A stretch of DNA of 64,000 nucleotides from Monomorium pharaonis (GCF_013373865.1 NC_050467.1:26992996-27056995); one strand, 5' to 3'; counted from the first letter of the stretch, positions 1-13,885 are shown. Made by a program: numbers and translations. Notes: generated by a model from the sequence alone, not told the origin.

Positions 1-182
1 GATTTTCGGGAATGATAATAGCCTTTAGGCACTTTTCAGAGCGACATGGGTTTTTAGATCAACAACCGGGCGGTCGGAAGCTTTCAGAACGGTAATGGAA
101 GCCTCCATGGGTCGGTGGAACTGCCAATGAATAAAGTATCGGCTTGAGCAGACACTCGACTTGGGCTCTATTTATACGAGGT

Positions 183-357
<175 letters not shown>

Positions 358-999
358 AAAGATCGCGTACTGCGCACACAAAACGCACACATTTCGACGC
401 ATCACATGGATAAAAGTGGACTCTCAAAGTACTTTGCTTTGCCACTGATGGCTAGGCTACTCTCCGGGGAGTCTTCGGAGAACTTTCTTTCAGGATTAAG
501 GAGGAAGAATGAGCCTTGAGACAATCTTTTCACATTTTATCGAGACTTTTGTTTATCTGATTATTATTGTCAGCACTATTACGCAGTATAAAATTATACA
601 CATATAGGAAACAAATATATCTGACAAAGATAAATTGACAAATATCTTACTTTTCAAATATTACTTTTTAACAAGAGAATAATTGTAAACATTACCCTTT
701 ATTTCGAGTATGTCATGATTTTGCCTTAAAAAATATCAATTTGATCTTACTCTCTAAATGGCAAACAGTGCATATTCATTAATTTGCAATGGCATACTTA
801 TAACTACGATAATTAGTGAGTATTTATTGTTTTTCAATGATTTTGACTTTAAAATGAATCTATTATTACTGAAAGTCAATATATTTTTATTGATTTCATC
901 GATTTTTTACTGATTGTAATTTAGAGAGTACTATTTTTTTTTACAACAAAATCTGTGTAGTAGCGTAATTACGTGTATTGTGCAATAAATAATGAGTTT

Positions 1000-1573
1000 A
1001 TCAGTTTTAACGTTTTCTTCGCGTAATTAATAATATTTTTTCAGAGAGTTAACTGTTATTACATTTATTTGATAAGAACAAATAACAGCAATAATTTGCA
1101 AAACGATAAAATTATATTATTACGTCGCTATGTTTATGTTGTTAATTATTATGTTAATTTTATTAAATCATTTGTTTATTTGCGTAAAAAAATTATTTTT
1201 AATATTAGTAAAGTTTAACATTCACAAAATATGTATGAAATAATTAAAATATTTCTTTAATCTTCACAAATTTTAAAACAGTACGCCTGTTTCGATTTAT
1301 TTCATATTATTTTCTTTTATTTTTATAGTAATTTTTTCCTTTTCCCTCTCTTATGATTTTTAAGAACAAAATTTTGGTGCAGTTTAATTAATGTATAGCA
1401 GGATTAAATGAGTAATTGGTATAGATGTTATTTTATCGACAAATTCAATCTCAATCATAAAAATATTTTTATCGACTACCGTAGAGATTTATCATATGAA
1501 TCAAATAAATGTAATGACAGTTAACGTTCTAGAAAAATACTATTAATTACGCGAAGAAAACGTTAAAACTGAT
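1000..1573. mobile_element. Foldback/MITE-like element, 574 bp
   Basis: A perfect 33-bp inverted repeat (1000-1032 against 1541-1573) contains the block TTTTAACGTTTTCTTCGCG and its complement. The pairing continues inward imperfectly to about 1075 and 1497. The interior is AT-rich and non-coding, as in a non-autonomous DNA transposon. The superfamily is not identifiable. Confidence 0.75.
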
Positions 1574-2115
1574 CGTGTACAATATCGAATTTAAATAAAT
1601 TTTTAAATTTCTAATAGTTTCGCAAGTTTAATAATATTTTTAATAAGAAAAAGATATTGATGTCAATACACAGTACATACATATCAAAGTTTTAATGAAA
1701 ACATTTTTAATTGTTTTTATAACAAATTTATTATGAATGAACAGAATTGGTTTCTTAATGAAACTCTTATGGCATATTTGTTCAATAATTTATTGAACAA
1801 AAGATGTTATTGTCAAACGCATTTGAAAGCACCTTTATCACTACCATCCCTAAGCGCGAGAAGTTCTAGCCCTGTCATTCGTGATCTTTAAACTCTTCCT
1901 ATTTGCAAATTATTTTATAGCCTCAACATTTTCGTATTAGAATTTTCTTCTCAGAATGTTACAAAGAATTTGTTACTAAAAAATCTTGCACCAGTTTAGA
2001 TACATCTTGTATATACATATATTTTTATAAAATTCAAGTTGAGATAAAATAATAATGGTATTCATACAGCAAATCTTAGTGTTAGAATAATGTTTATGGA
2101 TTTCAATAGAAATAG

Positions 2116-2657
2116 TTTCTGGATACATGCCGCGTCTTGGTACAAAGTTGAACTAACATTCCGCAAACGTTGCAATCATCAGGGCTAGGAGCTCTGATAC
2201 CGAGTTCTTTTGGATTGTGGATTGTTCTTAAATATCCCTTATCCTGGTGGTGGTAGAAGGAGAGGAAGGTTTGTTTAATGTTTGAATTAATCGATTAAAA
2301 AAACTGGGCACTCTATACATTACGATAAAGTTATAATGCTAATTCCTTTACAAGGTTATTTCACCAGAAAACACATTGTGAGTTTGGAAATTTTGAAACA
2401 TCCCGATAATTTTAACCACGATAAAGGTTTTCAGAGAAGACCGATTTTGCATGTGAACACTGTTCTCCTGGGCTTTTAATTGATTAATTAAAATATTGGA
2501 CGAACTCTCTTCTCCTTTTCTCCGACCATTAGGATAAGGGGCATTTAAGGACGATTACAATCCAAGAGAGTTCAGAATCGGAGCTTCTAGCCCTGATGAT
2601 GCAAACTGCAACGTTTGCGAAACAACGCTGTATCAGAACGCAGTATGTATCCAGAAG
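2116..2657. mobile_element. Long-armed foldback element, about 540 bp
   Basis: Diverged inverted arms of about 140-170 bp pair from TTTCTGGATACAT (2116) with ATGTATCCAGAA (2644-2655). Matching internal blocks include GCAAACGTTGCA, ATCAGGGCTAG and CTTATCC. The right arm carries CTGATGA (2593-2599), a 6-bp stem (2601-2606 with 2613-2618) and GAAAC (2619-2623), an arrangement resembling a hammerhead-ribozyme core (see findings). No coding capacity. Confidence 0.75.
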
Positions 2658-2883
2658 CCCTTTCTGCCATTGGAAGCAACGTTAATGGCTACAAAAGATT
2701 TAATTTTTTCCTTAATACCATTTAAGCGAATAAATTGTAAAATATTAAATTTTTGATCCGCATTTGATACCTCATTTGAATTTGGTCAACTTACTTTATA
2801 AGCATTTTTTAATGAGTTTTAGTTTACAATAATTGTACAATTTATTTTCAAGTTATGAGTGTTTGAATTTTAGACTTTAAAGC

Positions 2884-3036
2884 CTTCGGCACACGATACG
2901 ATTTTTCATGCTAGATTGCATACGAGAGGTCTTATTATGTGTCCTGATTGGCTTGGATGATTATATTATCAATCATAAGCCAATCGTAAGACGCCTTGTA
3001 TGCGTGCTAGCATGAAAAATCGTATCGTATGCCGAA
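2884..3036. mobile_element. Palindromic MITE, about 153 bp
   Basis: The arms begin with TTCGGCA and end with TGCCGAA. They share ACGATACGATTTTTCATGCT and GATTGGCTT around a short centre. TTTAA on both sides could be a target duplication, but the spacing is not exact. Confidence 0.75.
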
Positions 3037-3430
3037 AGTTTTAACCTTTTTTAACATCCTCTAAATTAGCAGGGAAAATGGTACGTGCTGTCGCCGCAAA
3101 TCTAAAAAGTGAACATTTTAATAAACTTCTACAAACGTATAGACAAAAAGAGATGTAAGATTTGTTGATAAAGCGTTTTCAAGTTAATGATTTCATCATT
3201 TGAATTGACAATTTCGTGTAATAACATAAATATGTACACTTTATATCTAAATTTAAATTACAATTATTTCTTTGCTGTTAAATACGTATTTAAATATGTA
3301 TTTGCCCTTTTTGCATTGTCAATTGTATAAAAAATCTAAAATTCAAACAGCAATTTAGTATATTTAAGTTATAAATTTAAAAAATTCTGTTTTTTATTTT
3401 TTTAATTAATCTATTTAATTTTGATTGCAG

Positions 3431-3635
3431 TTTCCATAATGGGCCCATGCGACTCAGTACTGCAATGCGGCAAAGTATGGCAAGGGATCCTGTAACCCCT
3501 GTTTTATGGGAACCTCATCTAGACGCTCTAGACCGACGAATAGGTATTGTCCTGCAGGCCGTTCGTGACTGCATTGCCCGTGAAAACTCTTCGCAACAGG
3601 TCGTCCATAGTGATAAAATTGATTCGAAGTTATAG
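3431..3635 (+). CDS. Putative 3'-terminal coding exon of an unidentified gene
   Basis: I do not recognise this gene. A long T-rich tract ending in TTGCAG (to 3430) gives a good 3' splice site. The frame then stays open for 67 codons to TAG at 3633-3635, and a perfect AATAAA follows 15 bases later. The frame starts Phe-His-Asn-Gly-Pro and includes a predicted amphipathic stretch (LDALDRRIGIVLQAVRDCIA). Base composition and codon use are clearly less AT-rich than the surroundings, which supports real coding sequence. An ATG lies at 3447, but an internal exon start at 3431 (phase compatible with a preceding intron) is more likely than a 62-residue gene. The upstream exons would lie left of the window or in small exons I could not find in 361-3430. 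The alternative is a chance open frame. Confidence 0.5.
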
Positions 3636-3650
3636 TTTTTAATCGCCTAG

Positions 3651-3656
3651 AATAAA
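3651..3656 (+). terminator. Polyadenylation signal AATAAA
   Basis: A canonical hexamer 15 bases after the stop codon of the putative terminal exon. A short or absent 3' UTR would be implied if this site is used. Confidence 0.45.
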
Positions 3657-6029
3657 TAACTGTCATGTAAAAAATGTAAAGAGATTTTTTCCTCTCCTTC
3701 ATTCAAATATTTTTATATTATAAAATATTTTTAATTTATTTACGTTAAAATATGTTAACACAGTTTCGCGAAGATATTAGAAGAATCTTTTCGCTTTTCC
3801 TTTTTGTTATTATTACTCTTTATAATAATATTTTTGTTTAATGTATGAAAATTAAATATCAAGTTTTGTTCACATAACTAAATCGATTAAATTAAATCGG
3901 TTAGACAAATAAATTATATAAGAGAGTCAAGAGCTATTAAAAATTATTCTTTATACATTAAGATTATTTTTATTATTTATACCTTTTTTTACTTGATTAA
4001 GTCATAAAAAATTGTTTTTAAAAATCACTCTTTTAAAAATCATAATTTTTAATTTAATCAATTATGAATACTTTTAAATTAAAACTAAAATAAATTCTAA
4101 TTTAATTTAGAGATTGTTATAATACATTATAATAAAATGTTTTAATAAAATGTTTTTCATCAGAATAACAATGAGAACGAAAAACAATGAGAAAACAACA
4201 TTAAAAAATTTATTGTTGAAAATACAACAATTAAAACTTTATTAAATAATTAAACTATTTTTATATTAAAAAAAATTTTAATTAGTTATGCTGCTTAATA
4301 TTATTTATGATGATTTTTAACGTAATAATATGTAAGGTTTTCTCTCATTTAAACAGAATTCCATATAGCACATAATATAACATCAATGTTTTTTCACAAC
4401 AATATTACAATGAGATATAGATATGAATATTGCTGCGATGTTATGTTAATATTAAATGTCTGTCAAAATAAACAATAATAATATATTGACGATATATCAT
4501 AACTCTATATTACTGTAATATTTATATCTATGTAATATTGTATTGTAAGAAATTAAATTATTTTAATATTTTTATATTACACGTATATTGCATTTGTATA
4601 TAATTTACTTATTTTTATCTCAAAGTTCAGTTCCAGAGATTTATTTTTAAAAAGCTTCATTTTGTCATTATTTCATTAGAACATAAAAAAATATTACGTG
4701 CTATACAGGATGTTTCTTTAAAATATTGTTTAAAAACGTTATTTTGCATAACTATATCTTCACTCTATCCTGTGCAGTTAATTACGAAAAATAGAACACT
4801 GTCATCTGTCGGAGATGTTGCATACTGTTCTGCCTTATTGTAATATTTATACGATATTGCAATAATATTTCAAAATCATATGCTACATAATATAATACTA
4901 ATTATATAATAAAATATATTACAGAAATATTACATTGTAATATTTGTATGTGTTGTGTTACACTATCTTAGTACAATTATACATTGTAATATATCGCAAT
5001 ATAATATTTGTGGATTTCGTATAATATTGCTTTATAATTTGTAATATTACTGCAGTATTGTATTATTATGATATTACTGATATATTAAATGTGCTATGTA
5101 AGTTTAATTAGAATATGTTCTTATTGTTTCTAGAAAAGTGTTTAATAAATACAAAATACATTTTGAAAAAAGACAAGAAAGAAACTTAAGAAAAAGATTA
5201 AAGAAAGAATTCTTCAAAAAAATAGAAAAAATTAAAATTAAAAAAGTAAAATTATTTAAATTATCTTAAATTTATTTTGATGTTATTTTAATTTATATTG
5301 TGTAATATGAAAATAAGAAATAATTATTTAATGTAAATTTAAAATAATTCGAATGTTTTTTAAAAAAATCGAAAAAAATATTGTTAAAAAAAAACAATAT
5401 ATTTAAATGTTATAAGAATATTGCTAATTAACTTTTATTTTCAATAAAAAAGTATTATATAAGAAATTGTTGTCTCTATTGTACATATAATACTTATAAA
5501 TACACACAATTTAATTATGTTATTTACTGCGACTTAACTATAATCAAAAACACACAAATTGTCATCGCGTATAATAGATATTAAAATAATATAATATAAT
5601 AAGTAAAAAATATTAGAAATTTAACCCATATCAACCAAAATTTTATTTTTGTATTGTTGTGAAATTGTTATTTATTATACTTATAATAAAGAATTTTAAA
5701 TAATACATTAAAAATTAATAATTAAATATTAGTAATTTTTAGTTGAATGATTATATAATAACTTAATAACTTAATTATTTTAGTATAAATTAAATAATTA
5801 ACTTTAAAATCTAAAAATTGCACACGATGATAGTATTACGTAATAATTTATAAATATAAAATTATTAATTATAGATTATTAATATGGAATTAATAATTAA
5901 TTAATAACTAGGCCTTACTGATTATATAATTTTTTATATTATTGTTACGGCCTATCATGGGTTAAAAATTGATATAATAATATATATTGTAAATAAAATG
6001 TTTATAAGTGTGTGAGAAAAAAATTTAAG

Positions 6030-6034
<5 letters not shown>

Positions 6035-6087
<53 letters not shown>

Positions 6088-6110
6088 CGTGCGCGCGCGA
6101 GAGAGAGAGA
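6035..6110. repeat. (GT)n-(GC)n-(GA)n microsatellite
   Basis: About 25 GT units, then a short GC run and a GA run. This is the same compound order as the CA/CG/GA array near 183. Confidence 0.95.
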
Positions 6111-6522
6111 TTTTTATAGTTAATACATGAGAGAGCTTTTGTAAAATGTGCTTTTTCATATACATGTTTTACGTTCCTTACGCACCTGTAATAAAAAATT
6201 TGAATGGAAAATAAAACGGATTGCAGTTTACATATTATTTTATTAAATAATTGATTTTTAGATTTACCTTTAATTTACTTATTTTTTATCTTTTTTATTT
6301 ACATCTTGTTTAATAAAAGTAACTTAAATGCACAATTTAACTATTATAATAAATAAACTTGAACTAGAATCTTTCCTGATAAAAATTAAATTAATGTTTT
6401 GTTCCGAATGATTAAACATTTCAAGTTATTTAGAAAAAACTATAAATGGATAAAATTTTAATAGAAAATAAAGTTTCACAAAAATAAGAATATAATTATA
6501 TATTCCAGAGAAAAAATCTTTA

Positions 6523-6612
6523 TATCAAAATAGAACAAATTATATCAGAGCAAATCTAATTTTACAATCAATTAATAAAATAAGATCTGTTCTGATATAA
6601 TTTGATCTATAA
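6523..6612. mobile_element. Small inverted-repeat element
   Basis: CAAATTATATCAGAGCAAATCT pairs imperfectly with AGATCTGTTCTGATATAATTTG around an AT-rich loop. It is probably a degraded foldback element, although AT-rich chance pairing is possible. Confidence 0.4.
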
Positions 6613-7359
6613 TTTGATTCTTGATACAAATATTTTTTCCGGTTTTTAAAAAACTAGCTACAAAATAAAAAATCTATGAATATGCAATATGAACTAGAAT
6701 TGTACTTGGTTTTTGTTGTGTTTAATTAAAATAAATTTTAAAAAATGAAAAATTGCATTGTTTCTGACTTTATTATTGAGAAAATTAATTTGCTATCAAA
6801 TACTTCAAAGGTAAGAATCCCATTCTGTCACTTTGAAAAAGTTGGTCGATATTTTCTCGCTATGATTGATCTCATACAACGATATCCATTTATAAAGAAA
6901 AGTTGGAAAGTTTTGTTTACTCAATTTTCTGTAATATATCTGTGTGAAAAAATTTAAAGTTATTATTTTATATAAAATTAATAATTAAATCATTTCACTA
7001 AAAATTAGTAATATATATTTTACTTAAATAATAATGATATAAAATTTTATTATATATGTAATTGTTAACTACAACAATTAATAGAGCAATGTGTTGCAGA
7101 ACCAGGATATTTCTAACAATTATTTGATAAACTAATATAATATTAATAATTGAATTGTGATATTGAAAATCTTCTATTATAATGTGTATGTATGAGTATC
7201 AAGCTATTGGTAATGAATTTCTATTATCTAAGTAATTGTTATGAATATTTATTTAAAAACTTCTAGAAAATTTATTTCTAGAAAAACAAATTAGAATTTT
7301 ATAATCTTCTTTTCCTACATGCATATAAAATTAGAACATATTGATTAGTTGCGTTATTA

Positions 7360-7570
7360 AGGACCAAGGAGGCTCGTTATTGATCTTTCCAGGAAATCCA
7401 TCGTTAACGTTTCCTCGAGAGAAGTTTTCCTGCGAAGAGAAGAGAAGCAAAGTTTAAGCCCTCACTAAAGGCGAATAAAGTTACGCGGAACCGCAAATTC
7501 CCAAGTACAACAAACGCGAAGATCCGACGGATACATCAAGGCGCGAAAAGTCGCGCAAATATTTGATGAG
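7360..7570. other. GC-richer non-coding island
   Basis: A block with clearly higher GC and CpG content than its flanks, with several stops in each frame I checked. It may be a conserved non-coding or regulatory element. The only evidence is composition. Confidence 0.3.
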
Positions 7571-8109
7571 CTTCGAGGCGAGAGAAAACGCATGAAAATC
7601 GCAAAATTAATTCACCGATCGCTTTACTTACTCATATCTGTTGAAAATAGACTACGGGTTTTTACTAACCGAAGAAAATATGAGATAGACTTCTCAGGAA
7701 AATAAGCTCTTTTGCACGAGAAAAATTTAAGAATTACATTTTTCAAAGATATGATTGATAAAAAATATCTATCACATTAAAAATTTTAAATAATTTAAAT
7801 AATTTGTATAATTTTATTTAAAAAATTAATTATAGAAATGCTAACTGTTTATTTACATTTTTTATAGAGTGTCAACTATTTCAAAGAAAGAATATTTAAT
7901 AATCTGATACGATTTTTAAAATTAAATTTATCTTATTGTTATGAATAAATTATTGATATCTATTATCCATATTTACGTGCTTCTATTATTAATTACCAGA
8001 TATTTACATTAATTAATTTATAATAATTTTCTACAATCTATAATAATTTTCTATTTTAACAAAGATTCAAATGTCAATTATTCATTCTTAAAAAGATGTT
8101 ACCGTTTTT

Positions 8110-8205
8110 ATTGACAGTTTTCCGCGTCAGTTGCTGATACATTTTCTCGTTGCGCTTCGTGTTGCGAGAGTAACTATCATTGCGATTAAATTTTGAAATA
8201 AAAAA
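8110..8205 (+). repeat. Diverged copy of the Helitron 5' unit
   Basis: The order of blocks (TTCCGCG, CTCGTTGCGCTTCGTGTTGC, GAGAGTAACTATCATTGC, ATTTTGA) matches the first 150 bp of the Helitrons at 29379 and 32375. The GC hairpin and CTAGT end are absent, so this is a remnant. Confidence 0.55.
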
Positions 8206-9394
8206 GGCTTGGTACTCAACCTCTGAAGAATGTAGATGTTTAGTGGATTCAATTGAGCAGAAGCTGTTTTGAAAAACAATGGATTCCCTACAAAGTAAAT
8301 TTAAGTGACAATGAACCTTAAAAATATTATTTTTATTAAAATAATAAAAATAATATATAGTAAAGGGAAGATTTTATTGGCCAGCTCTATTATTTTGATT
8401 CACAGTAAAAGACTTGATTCACAGTTTATTTGTTCCCACATAAACAATTTGCTTAATGTATAAGTACTTATTTTAAAATAAAAATATGTTTTGACTTGAA
8501 ATGCTGTTATTATTTTACTAACTTATTGACTGGCTCTATTTTTTGACCGCTACTGTATATAGAGTACTTCTTAATATTATTCAAGAGTAAATTGCTTGAC
8601 TCTCTATTGTCGATTAATATCGCATTAATGTCAGGATAATCAGAATAATATGCTCATCAAACTCGCTTTCGATGCCACTTGAACATCGCGAATCTCATGA
8701 ATTCGCTTTGTACTTGTTTTCTGCAGTTATGGATTTTTCCAATTTTCGTAGTTGCGGACACGTTGATAGACACGATAGAAGTTTTCAGATGACGAATACA
8801 TTTCGTAGATTCTTTAAAGCGATTTATTAGAATATGTAGTAAAAGAAATTAATAACATTATTGTTCCTACATTTAGTTTAAAATTTTTTCAAAAATTATT
8901 ATTTTACTCAATAATTATTTTAAATATAGAATACTTTATTTTAATATATTAACAAATTTATATACAATTTTAAAAGAATTTACAAAAATATTTAAAATGC
9001 TTTTACTTTAATTATTTTATTTGTAACATCTGTTAAATTACGTATGTACATTTATTATTTGTAATATTTTTATTTATATGCAGAGTTCCCAGTAGTTTAA
9101 AAATAAAAACTTGTTTTGTAAATAATTATAAAAGAATACAGACCTAAAGTGTAAAAATATAATTAATTAGAGACAAATTTTATTTATCATATAATAGTTG
9201 GAATTTTGTTTCCAAATAAAATTTATCCTTAACTTTCGTTTCTTGTTTCAGATTTTCATCAAAACGAAGCGAAAACAAAGCCAATCACTAAATTTTTTTT
9301 TTCATAGTACATCAATCTCCAAAGTTCTCTTAAAAGTTTTGATATTAAAATTTGAGACACTATATAATACTTTATCAAAGGATACAAATCGTTC

Positions 9395-9720
9395 TATTGT
9401 TATTTCGAGTTGGGACGACGTGATGAGACCTTATGAATCAAAAAGCAGAAAGACGATTATTACCTATTAATCGCGTCTAATACGGAAGGCAACTCAATCT
9501 GTCTGTCAGGGAACAGACATCCTGCTCGAGACGTCTAACGTCACAGGCAAATCCGAGATCGTGTAATTAACAGGATATATACCCTCGCTTCCACCGTTCT
9601 CCCGTATGCCAATCCGCCTCCTTCAAAGGGCGGCCGGTCTGATCCTATTGCTGTCGCAGACAGCAGAGCAGATTCGAGGTTGCTAATCTCATCCAAGATA
9701 TTCTTCGAACGCAAAAAATT
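9395..9720. other. GC-richer non-coding island
   Basis: A roughly 300-bp block of much higher GC content. It contains CpG clusters, several short palindromes such as TGTCTGTCAGGGAACAGACA and a TATATA run. There is no extended open frame. It could be a regulatory element or an undetected promoter. Confidence 0.3.
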
Positions 9721-11429
9721 GTCTGTTGTACATTCGTAAATTTCGCGTATTTATTTTAAGAGTTTTAAGTCAAAACGCTAAGACACAAATTACCAAAAAT
9801 ATCGCAATTAAAATATAAAATATATTGCAAAATATATCTTCTTCTTTCATCGGAAACAATGTTATTATATAAAATGTGACATTTATTAAATAATTATAAT
9901 ATACTATAATAATTATAATTCTTGAAATATACTATTATATAAAAAATTATGTGATCTATATGTATAAATTATCTCAGCAAACGTGATGATCGTCGATGTT
10001 GATTTGTTATGAGATTCTCGTCATTATACTATATTTACATCAAAACATTAATAAAACGCAAAATTAATGTCAAAATGTCATATCATTGATGTCGTTTAAA
10101 TTCATCTAAGAGATCTAAAAACGTTATTTTTGATCAAATATGTACGTTACAAATAAAATAAATTTTATTGATTAGTATTACATTTCAAAATTAAGAACAA
10201 AAAATACTCGGTCCAAAATTTAAAAGTCACATTTAGATCGAATGGTGTAATCAGAATTATCTTGTAATATAATAATAATAATAATAATATATTGTATTAT
10301 AAAAATCAAAAATTTTGTATGTTAAATATAAATATAATATTGTAAAATTATCTACAGATAACAATTTCTCTTAAATATAATAAAAGTTTAAAACGCAGAA
10401 AAATGAAAAAAAATTTTAGGGAAATCCGTTTTATCATTAAGAAAAAATTGTGGAGAAAGATTTGTTTTGCGAGTAGTCTATATCCATTTCAAATGTGGAT
10501 AAAAATCACGTATGGATAAAAACTAGTCAGAGACCGGATATATATTTATTCGAACAGCATTAACTTTTTGTACTTCAATAGCTGTCATTCTTTGCGATCT
10601 GACAATATTCTTACGACTTTTCTCGTCTGCAGTTCTGTAGATGATGATAACTCAAATGGACATTTATAAAGTTCTTCCATATTATCGATTTTCATCGGTA
10701 CGTGTTTCTCCGTGAAAAACTACAAAATTGACGTTGATAATTTGACTCGACGAGAGGAAGATTATAAATGTGGGAAATAAAAAACGAAGTAAAGAAAAAA
10801 CATGTTTTTTTCTTTAAAATAAATTTCTATATCTTTTCATACTTTTAAAAAATATCCTACATTTTAGATATGTTTGAATATCTTTTATTATTTATTTATT
10901 ATAGTAAAATTTATTTTCGCGTTTTCTTAGATTATTCACAAATTTCTCTTTTGAAATTTCATTTTTATAATGCTATTTTATCTTATTTCAAATTTATATT
11001 GTTATGTATGTATGTAGTTGGAACTATATAGTTACACATTTTGAAAAATTTAAAATCACAGGTTTACATAGATCATTTTCATTCAGAACTAGAGGTTATT
11101 ACTGGAAAATATTACAATTTGGTAGAGCATCCTTGATTTACTTAATTTCGAAAACTGTTGATAAAAACTTTTTATTTTAAAGTTATTTTATCTCTAAGTT
11201 AAAATATTTCTTTTAGCTTATATAAACTTATTTTACAAAATGCTATATTTACATACTTTTATATTACAGTATTTATCATGTGTACGCGCAGAAATTAACT
11301 ATTTGCATTTTTTAAAAATAACTATTATACATATATATGTATATAATAGTTTTATATATATAAAACACAAAAGAGAGCTGGTGAAAGTAAACCGCACTAG
11401 TTGTTAACATAAATTAATTATTAACTACG

Positions 11430-11620
11430 TTGAATACGAAACTTTTAATGCCTGTTCTAAGACAGACATTCACAATAATTCGTCGTAAACAAATTCTTCG
11501 GCGAGGAAAAGTCAAGTCGCAAGAAATCGGACATTTCATCGGCAATCTTTTATACAGCTCGGTGAAGTTTTGTACGAGAACTTTCCTTGAATCGCTAATC
11601 GAAACCTCGGTATAGGTAAA
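11430..11620. other. GC-richer island
   Basis: Balanced base composition in an AT-rich setting. A 61-codon frame on the plus strand (11430-11615) and a 69-codon frame on the minus strand both cross it, with no recognisable domain and no convincing splice sites. I treat it as non-coding. Confidence 0.25.
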
Positions 11621-12539
11621 CAAATATTAAAGTACAGCTGACATGTTGGAAGGCATAAAGAGTTTTTCTTGTTTTTGTCATTCATAGCAAAAGTTGATGA
11701 AAAAGTAAGTTTATTTTAGTGAGAAAAGCTTTTTTTTATTCTAAAATGCACGTATATACAGTTCACATAATTTTGTAAAATCGCATGATTAATCTAAAAA
11801 AAATATAATATATAATACTTTTCTCACAAAATAAAATAGAGAACATATACAATGTTTCCATAATACAATATTATATATCAATACTTCAATATAGTTTTCA
11901 GTATAAATTTATAGGATTGGTAAATAGTATGTTATTTGTTACGTTGTTACCGTTATCCTTATTTTTTATCTGTTAGCAGTAACATCATTACATTTTTAAT
12001 GTAACGGTAACGAATTTTATCAGCAAGATTTAATCAGAGCTTGAAAAATAGTAACTAATTGATGTTGTTGATTATTCCAACTGTGATTAGCTAATTCTTA
12101 CGGAATACATTACGGTACATATTAGCTTATTATGGCATATTAGTTACCTTATTTAAAATATCACGATGTCTTCTTTAGAGATCCTTAAGTATAAGATATT
12201 AGATACCGCATCCTAAACATAACGAATGAGTATGTTTAAGATGAAATGAGACATACATGCATTTATCTTATTCTATCTTATACATATTTTTCTTTAACTT
12301 AAATAACGTCCTGAACATAGTGTTCTCCTATACTGCGAGAGAGTGGGGGGAAGGAAAAAAGGGACGAGAAAGAAAAGGGGAGGGAGGGGAGAGAGAGTGT
12401 ATGTGTTTAATCCTTTATTCAATAATACTTTTTTTTTTAATTGACATATTCGTGTAATAAAGATGCAATTGTTTTATAATTTAAAGATACTAAAAATTAT
12501 AAAGAAAAAAATACTGAAAAAAAGATTACGATATGATGC

Positions 12540-12780
12540 AATTACAAACAATAAATTAGGAAGTGGAAGGGCAAACCGCAAGTGCAAATGCATAAAGCGT
12601 CACGACGTGTTCGCTTTTCGCCGAATAGTCGGAGATTTCGATAAAATGCATTTTAATGCAAAATTTGCATAATCGCTTGAATTTGCGCGCGCATCGCACG
12701 TGATGCAGCTGAGTAAAGAAGCCGAACTGACGAAGCTTTTTTCCATCCTCTTCAGATCCTTTTCCAACCTTCTTTTTAAG
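12540..12780. other. GC-richer island with octamer and E-box motifs
   Basis: Contains a perfect POU octamer ATTTGCAT (12663-12670), CACGTG and CAGCTG E-boxes, and a GCGCGC run within about 60 bases. This is enhancer-like by composition and motif content only. Confidence 0.3.
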
Positions 12781-13664
12781 TTATTCTTTTATTCGTTAAA
12801 AAAATGGAAGGCCAATCAATTTATCGATTTAAGATTATTAGAATTCATAACAGTAAATTAAACAAAGTTTTCAGTCCTTCAAATAGCCTTTATTAACAAA
12901 AAAGTTAAAAATTTTACTTTAGCTATTAAAAGGTATAGTGTGCTGTCAATCCAAGTAATATGTAAATAAAAAACTAATATATTGATTGCAAAATTATAAA
13001 TTGTCGTACTAATTTTCACATATTACTTTTCTTCATTTTCTTCCTTGTGTTTATAGAAATCTTATTTCTATTTTCATTAGCATATCGATTAATCACAAAA
13101 AATCTGATTGTTCGCTGAGATTCTAAAAAAAGTTACAACAAAATCTCAATTTAGCGACCACAAATACAATTCGAAAATAGCAATATATGACAAGTTTCGT
13201 GAAACGCTTTTGGAACTTTTATAAATAATGCAACATCATTCTTCATTTGATCACATCGATAAATTTTACGATTGAAAAATTATGATTCTCTGTTTATTAA
13301 AATTATTTTCATAAAAATATCAATTTTAATAAGTAATTTTAATAGTTTTTTGATCGTGATTATGTTTTCTAAAATAATGTAATAAAACATGACTTGAAAT
13401 TAAATACGTACACATGTGCACGTACAAATACTGCAAAATAAGTATAAATAGTACTTTATGATATACAGCGACAATATTATTAATTATTAAACTTTCGACA
13501 TAATAGTAAATAGAATATCTTTAATTCAACAATTTGTATGATACTTAATTTTTTTTTCAGACTTATTCAGAAATCATTATGTATATAAATGCCGACAATA
13601 TACTTTTTTTTTAAACAAACAAAAAATTTGCTTTTTTGAACATATTTTCAAGATCATTCTTTTT

Positions 13665-13829
13665 CTTAAAACTCGTATCAGATTGTTGTACTGAAAATAG
13701 AGGACAAGTTAATAATTTGACCAATCAAACAATTTTTTTAATGTGAATGCGTTTTATTTTGATTGGTTGAATTCTAATTGTCTAATCGCAATCTTCAATC
13801 TTCACTGCACAGTCTGATACGAGTTTAAG
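13665..13829. mobile_element. Palindromic MITE, about 165 bp
   Basis: The ends CTTAAAACTCGTATCAGA and TCTGATACGAGTTTAAG are inverted copies. CCAATCAA and TTGATTGG pair near the centre, a feature shared with other foldbacks in this window. It lies about 240 bases beyond the stop codon of nibrin. Confidence 0.75.
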
Positions 13830-13885
13830 CAATTTTTGTTTTTTATTGACATAATACTATTAAAAGTAAAAAAAATGACAAAAAT

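Larger units (their letters stand above)
361..3430. other. AT-rich stretch without a gene, holding foldback elements
   Basis: No supported coding frame or RNA gene is seen here. It holds three inverted-repeat elements, listed separately. It may be the last intron of the gene whose terminal exon begins at 3431. Confidence 0.6.

Noticed and set aside
4360..5105. One large foldback bounded by ATATAGCACATAAT and ATTAAATGTGCTATGT
   Set aside because: The end match is short and the interior is simple ATATTAC-type sequence that self-pairs anywhere, so I did not list it as an element.
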